A DNA stretch of 5,799 nucleotides. It comes from Actinomycetes bacterium (GTDB lineage: Bacteria; Actinomycetota; Actinomycetes; Actinomycetales; Cellulomonadaceae). The first letter of the stretch is position 1. The number at the start of each line of letters is the position of its first letter. Below, piece after piece: positions 5,704-5,799 of the stretch. The stretch lies in assembly GCA_023418375.1 (NCBI GenBank), contig JAEZZV010000298.1, forward strand, positions 1 to 5,799, read 5' to 3'. The position numbers were made by a program, and so were the translations under genes. The notes under the pieces are model-generated. The model was not told the origin of the DNA and did no database searches. It saw only the letters and a program-made list of their open reading frames with translations.

Positions 5704-5799
5704 CGCCACCGCTCCCCCTCGGCCCCGTCGCCGGCGGCGACGCGTGCGCCGTGCCGGCCGCCGCCGGCGCGGCGCCCGGGCACTCGGCCGAGCGCACCT
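5700..5799 (+). CDS. Start of an unidentified gene, 3' truncated (possibly homoserine O-acetyltransferase)
   Basis: Only the first 33 codons are visible, from an ATG in a 4-base ATGA overlap with the metY stop and behind a near-ideal ribosome binding site. The visible protein (starts MTPPLPLGPVAGG, ends GHSAERT) is Pro/Ala/Gly-rich, has no signal peptide or membrane segment, and looks like a disordered leader ahead of a domain beyond the window. It contains no diagnostic motif, so it cannot be identified from sequence. By context, metX (homoserine O-acetyltransferase, which makes the MetY substrate) is the leading candidate, because metY-metX pairs are common in actinobacteria. A flavin-dependent sulfonate monooxygenase or its reductase would also fit. 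Existence of the gene is well supported; its function is a guess. Confidence 0.75.
   Translation, partial: MTPPLPLGPVAGGDACAVPAAAGAAPGHSAERT

Noticed and set aside
3829..5709. A 626-codon minus-strand open frame opposite acs and metY
   Set aside because: Same GC-driven shadow: low-complexity composition, no domain, and fully overlapped by two well-supported + strand enzymes.

Overview
The window is very GC-rich DNA with strongly G/C-ending codons, as in high-GC Actinomycetota. The protein flavour recalls Cellulomonadaceae or Promicromonosporaceae, but that placement is an impression from sequence style, not a database result. All real genes lie on the + strand in one compact, apparently operonic block that continues past both window edges. 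No tRNA, rRNA, CRISPR array, insertion sequence, internal promoter or convincing terminator was seen.

Layout: (1) 2-241, the C-terminal tail of an ABC-transporter ATPase, entered at its H-loop. (2) 242-322, an 81-bp gap with an imperfect triplicated GC-rich repeat, a small palindrome and a ribosome binding site. (3) 323-1387, a substrate-binding lipoprotein of the SsuA/TauA/NrtA-like type. (4) 1431-2369, its SsuC-like inner-membrane permease. (5) 2363-4372, an AMP-forming acetyl-CoA synthetase. (6) 4369-5703, an O-acetylhomoserine sulfhydrylase (MetY). (7) 5700 to the edge, the first 33 residues of another gene. From the permease onward every junction overlaps by a few bases (GTGA, ATGA, ATGA), which implies co-transcription and translational coupling.

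Functional reading: the first three genes form an importer for a small organosulfur compound, probably an alkanesulfonate-like anion, although the ligand cannot be read from sequence. MetY uses sulfide to turn O-acetylhomoserine into homocysteine and releases acetate. The acetyl-CoA synthetase next to it can turn that acetate back into acetyl-CoA, the acetyl donor for making O-acetylhomoserine. If the truncated last gene is homoserine O-acetyltransferase (MetX), which often neighbours MetY in actinobacteria, the operon would encode organosulfur uptake plus a homocysteine-forming cycle with built-in acetate recycling. The individual families are ordinary and well recognised. The combination is the main point of interest.
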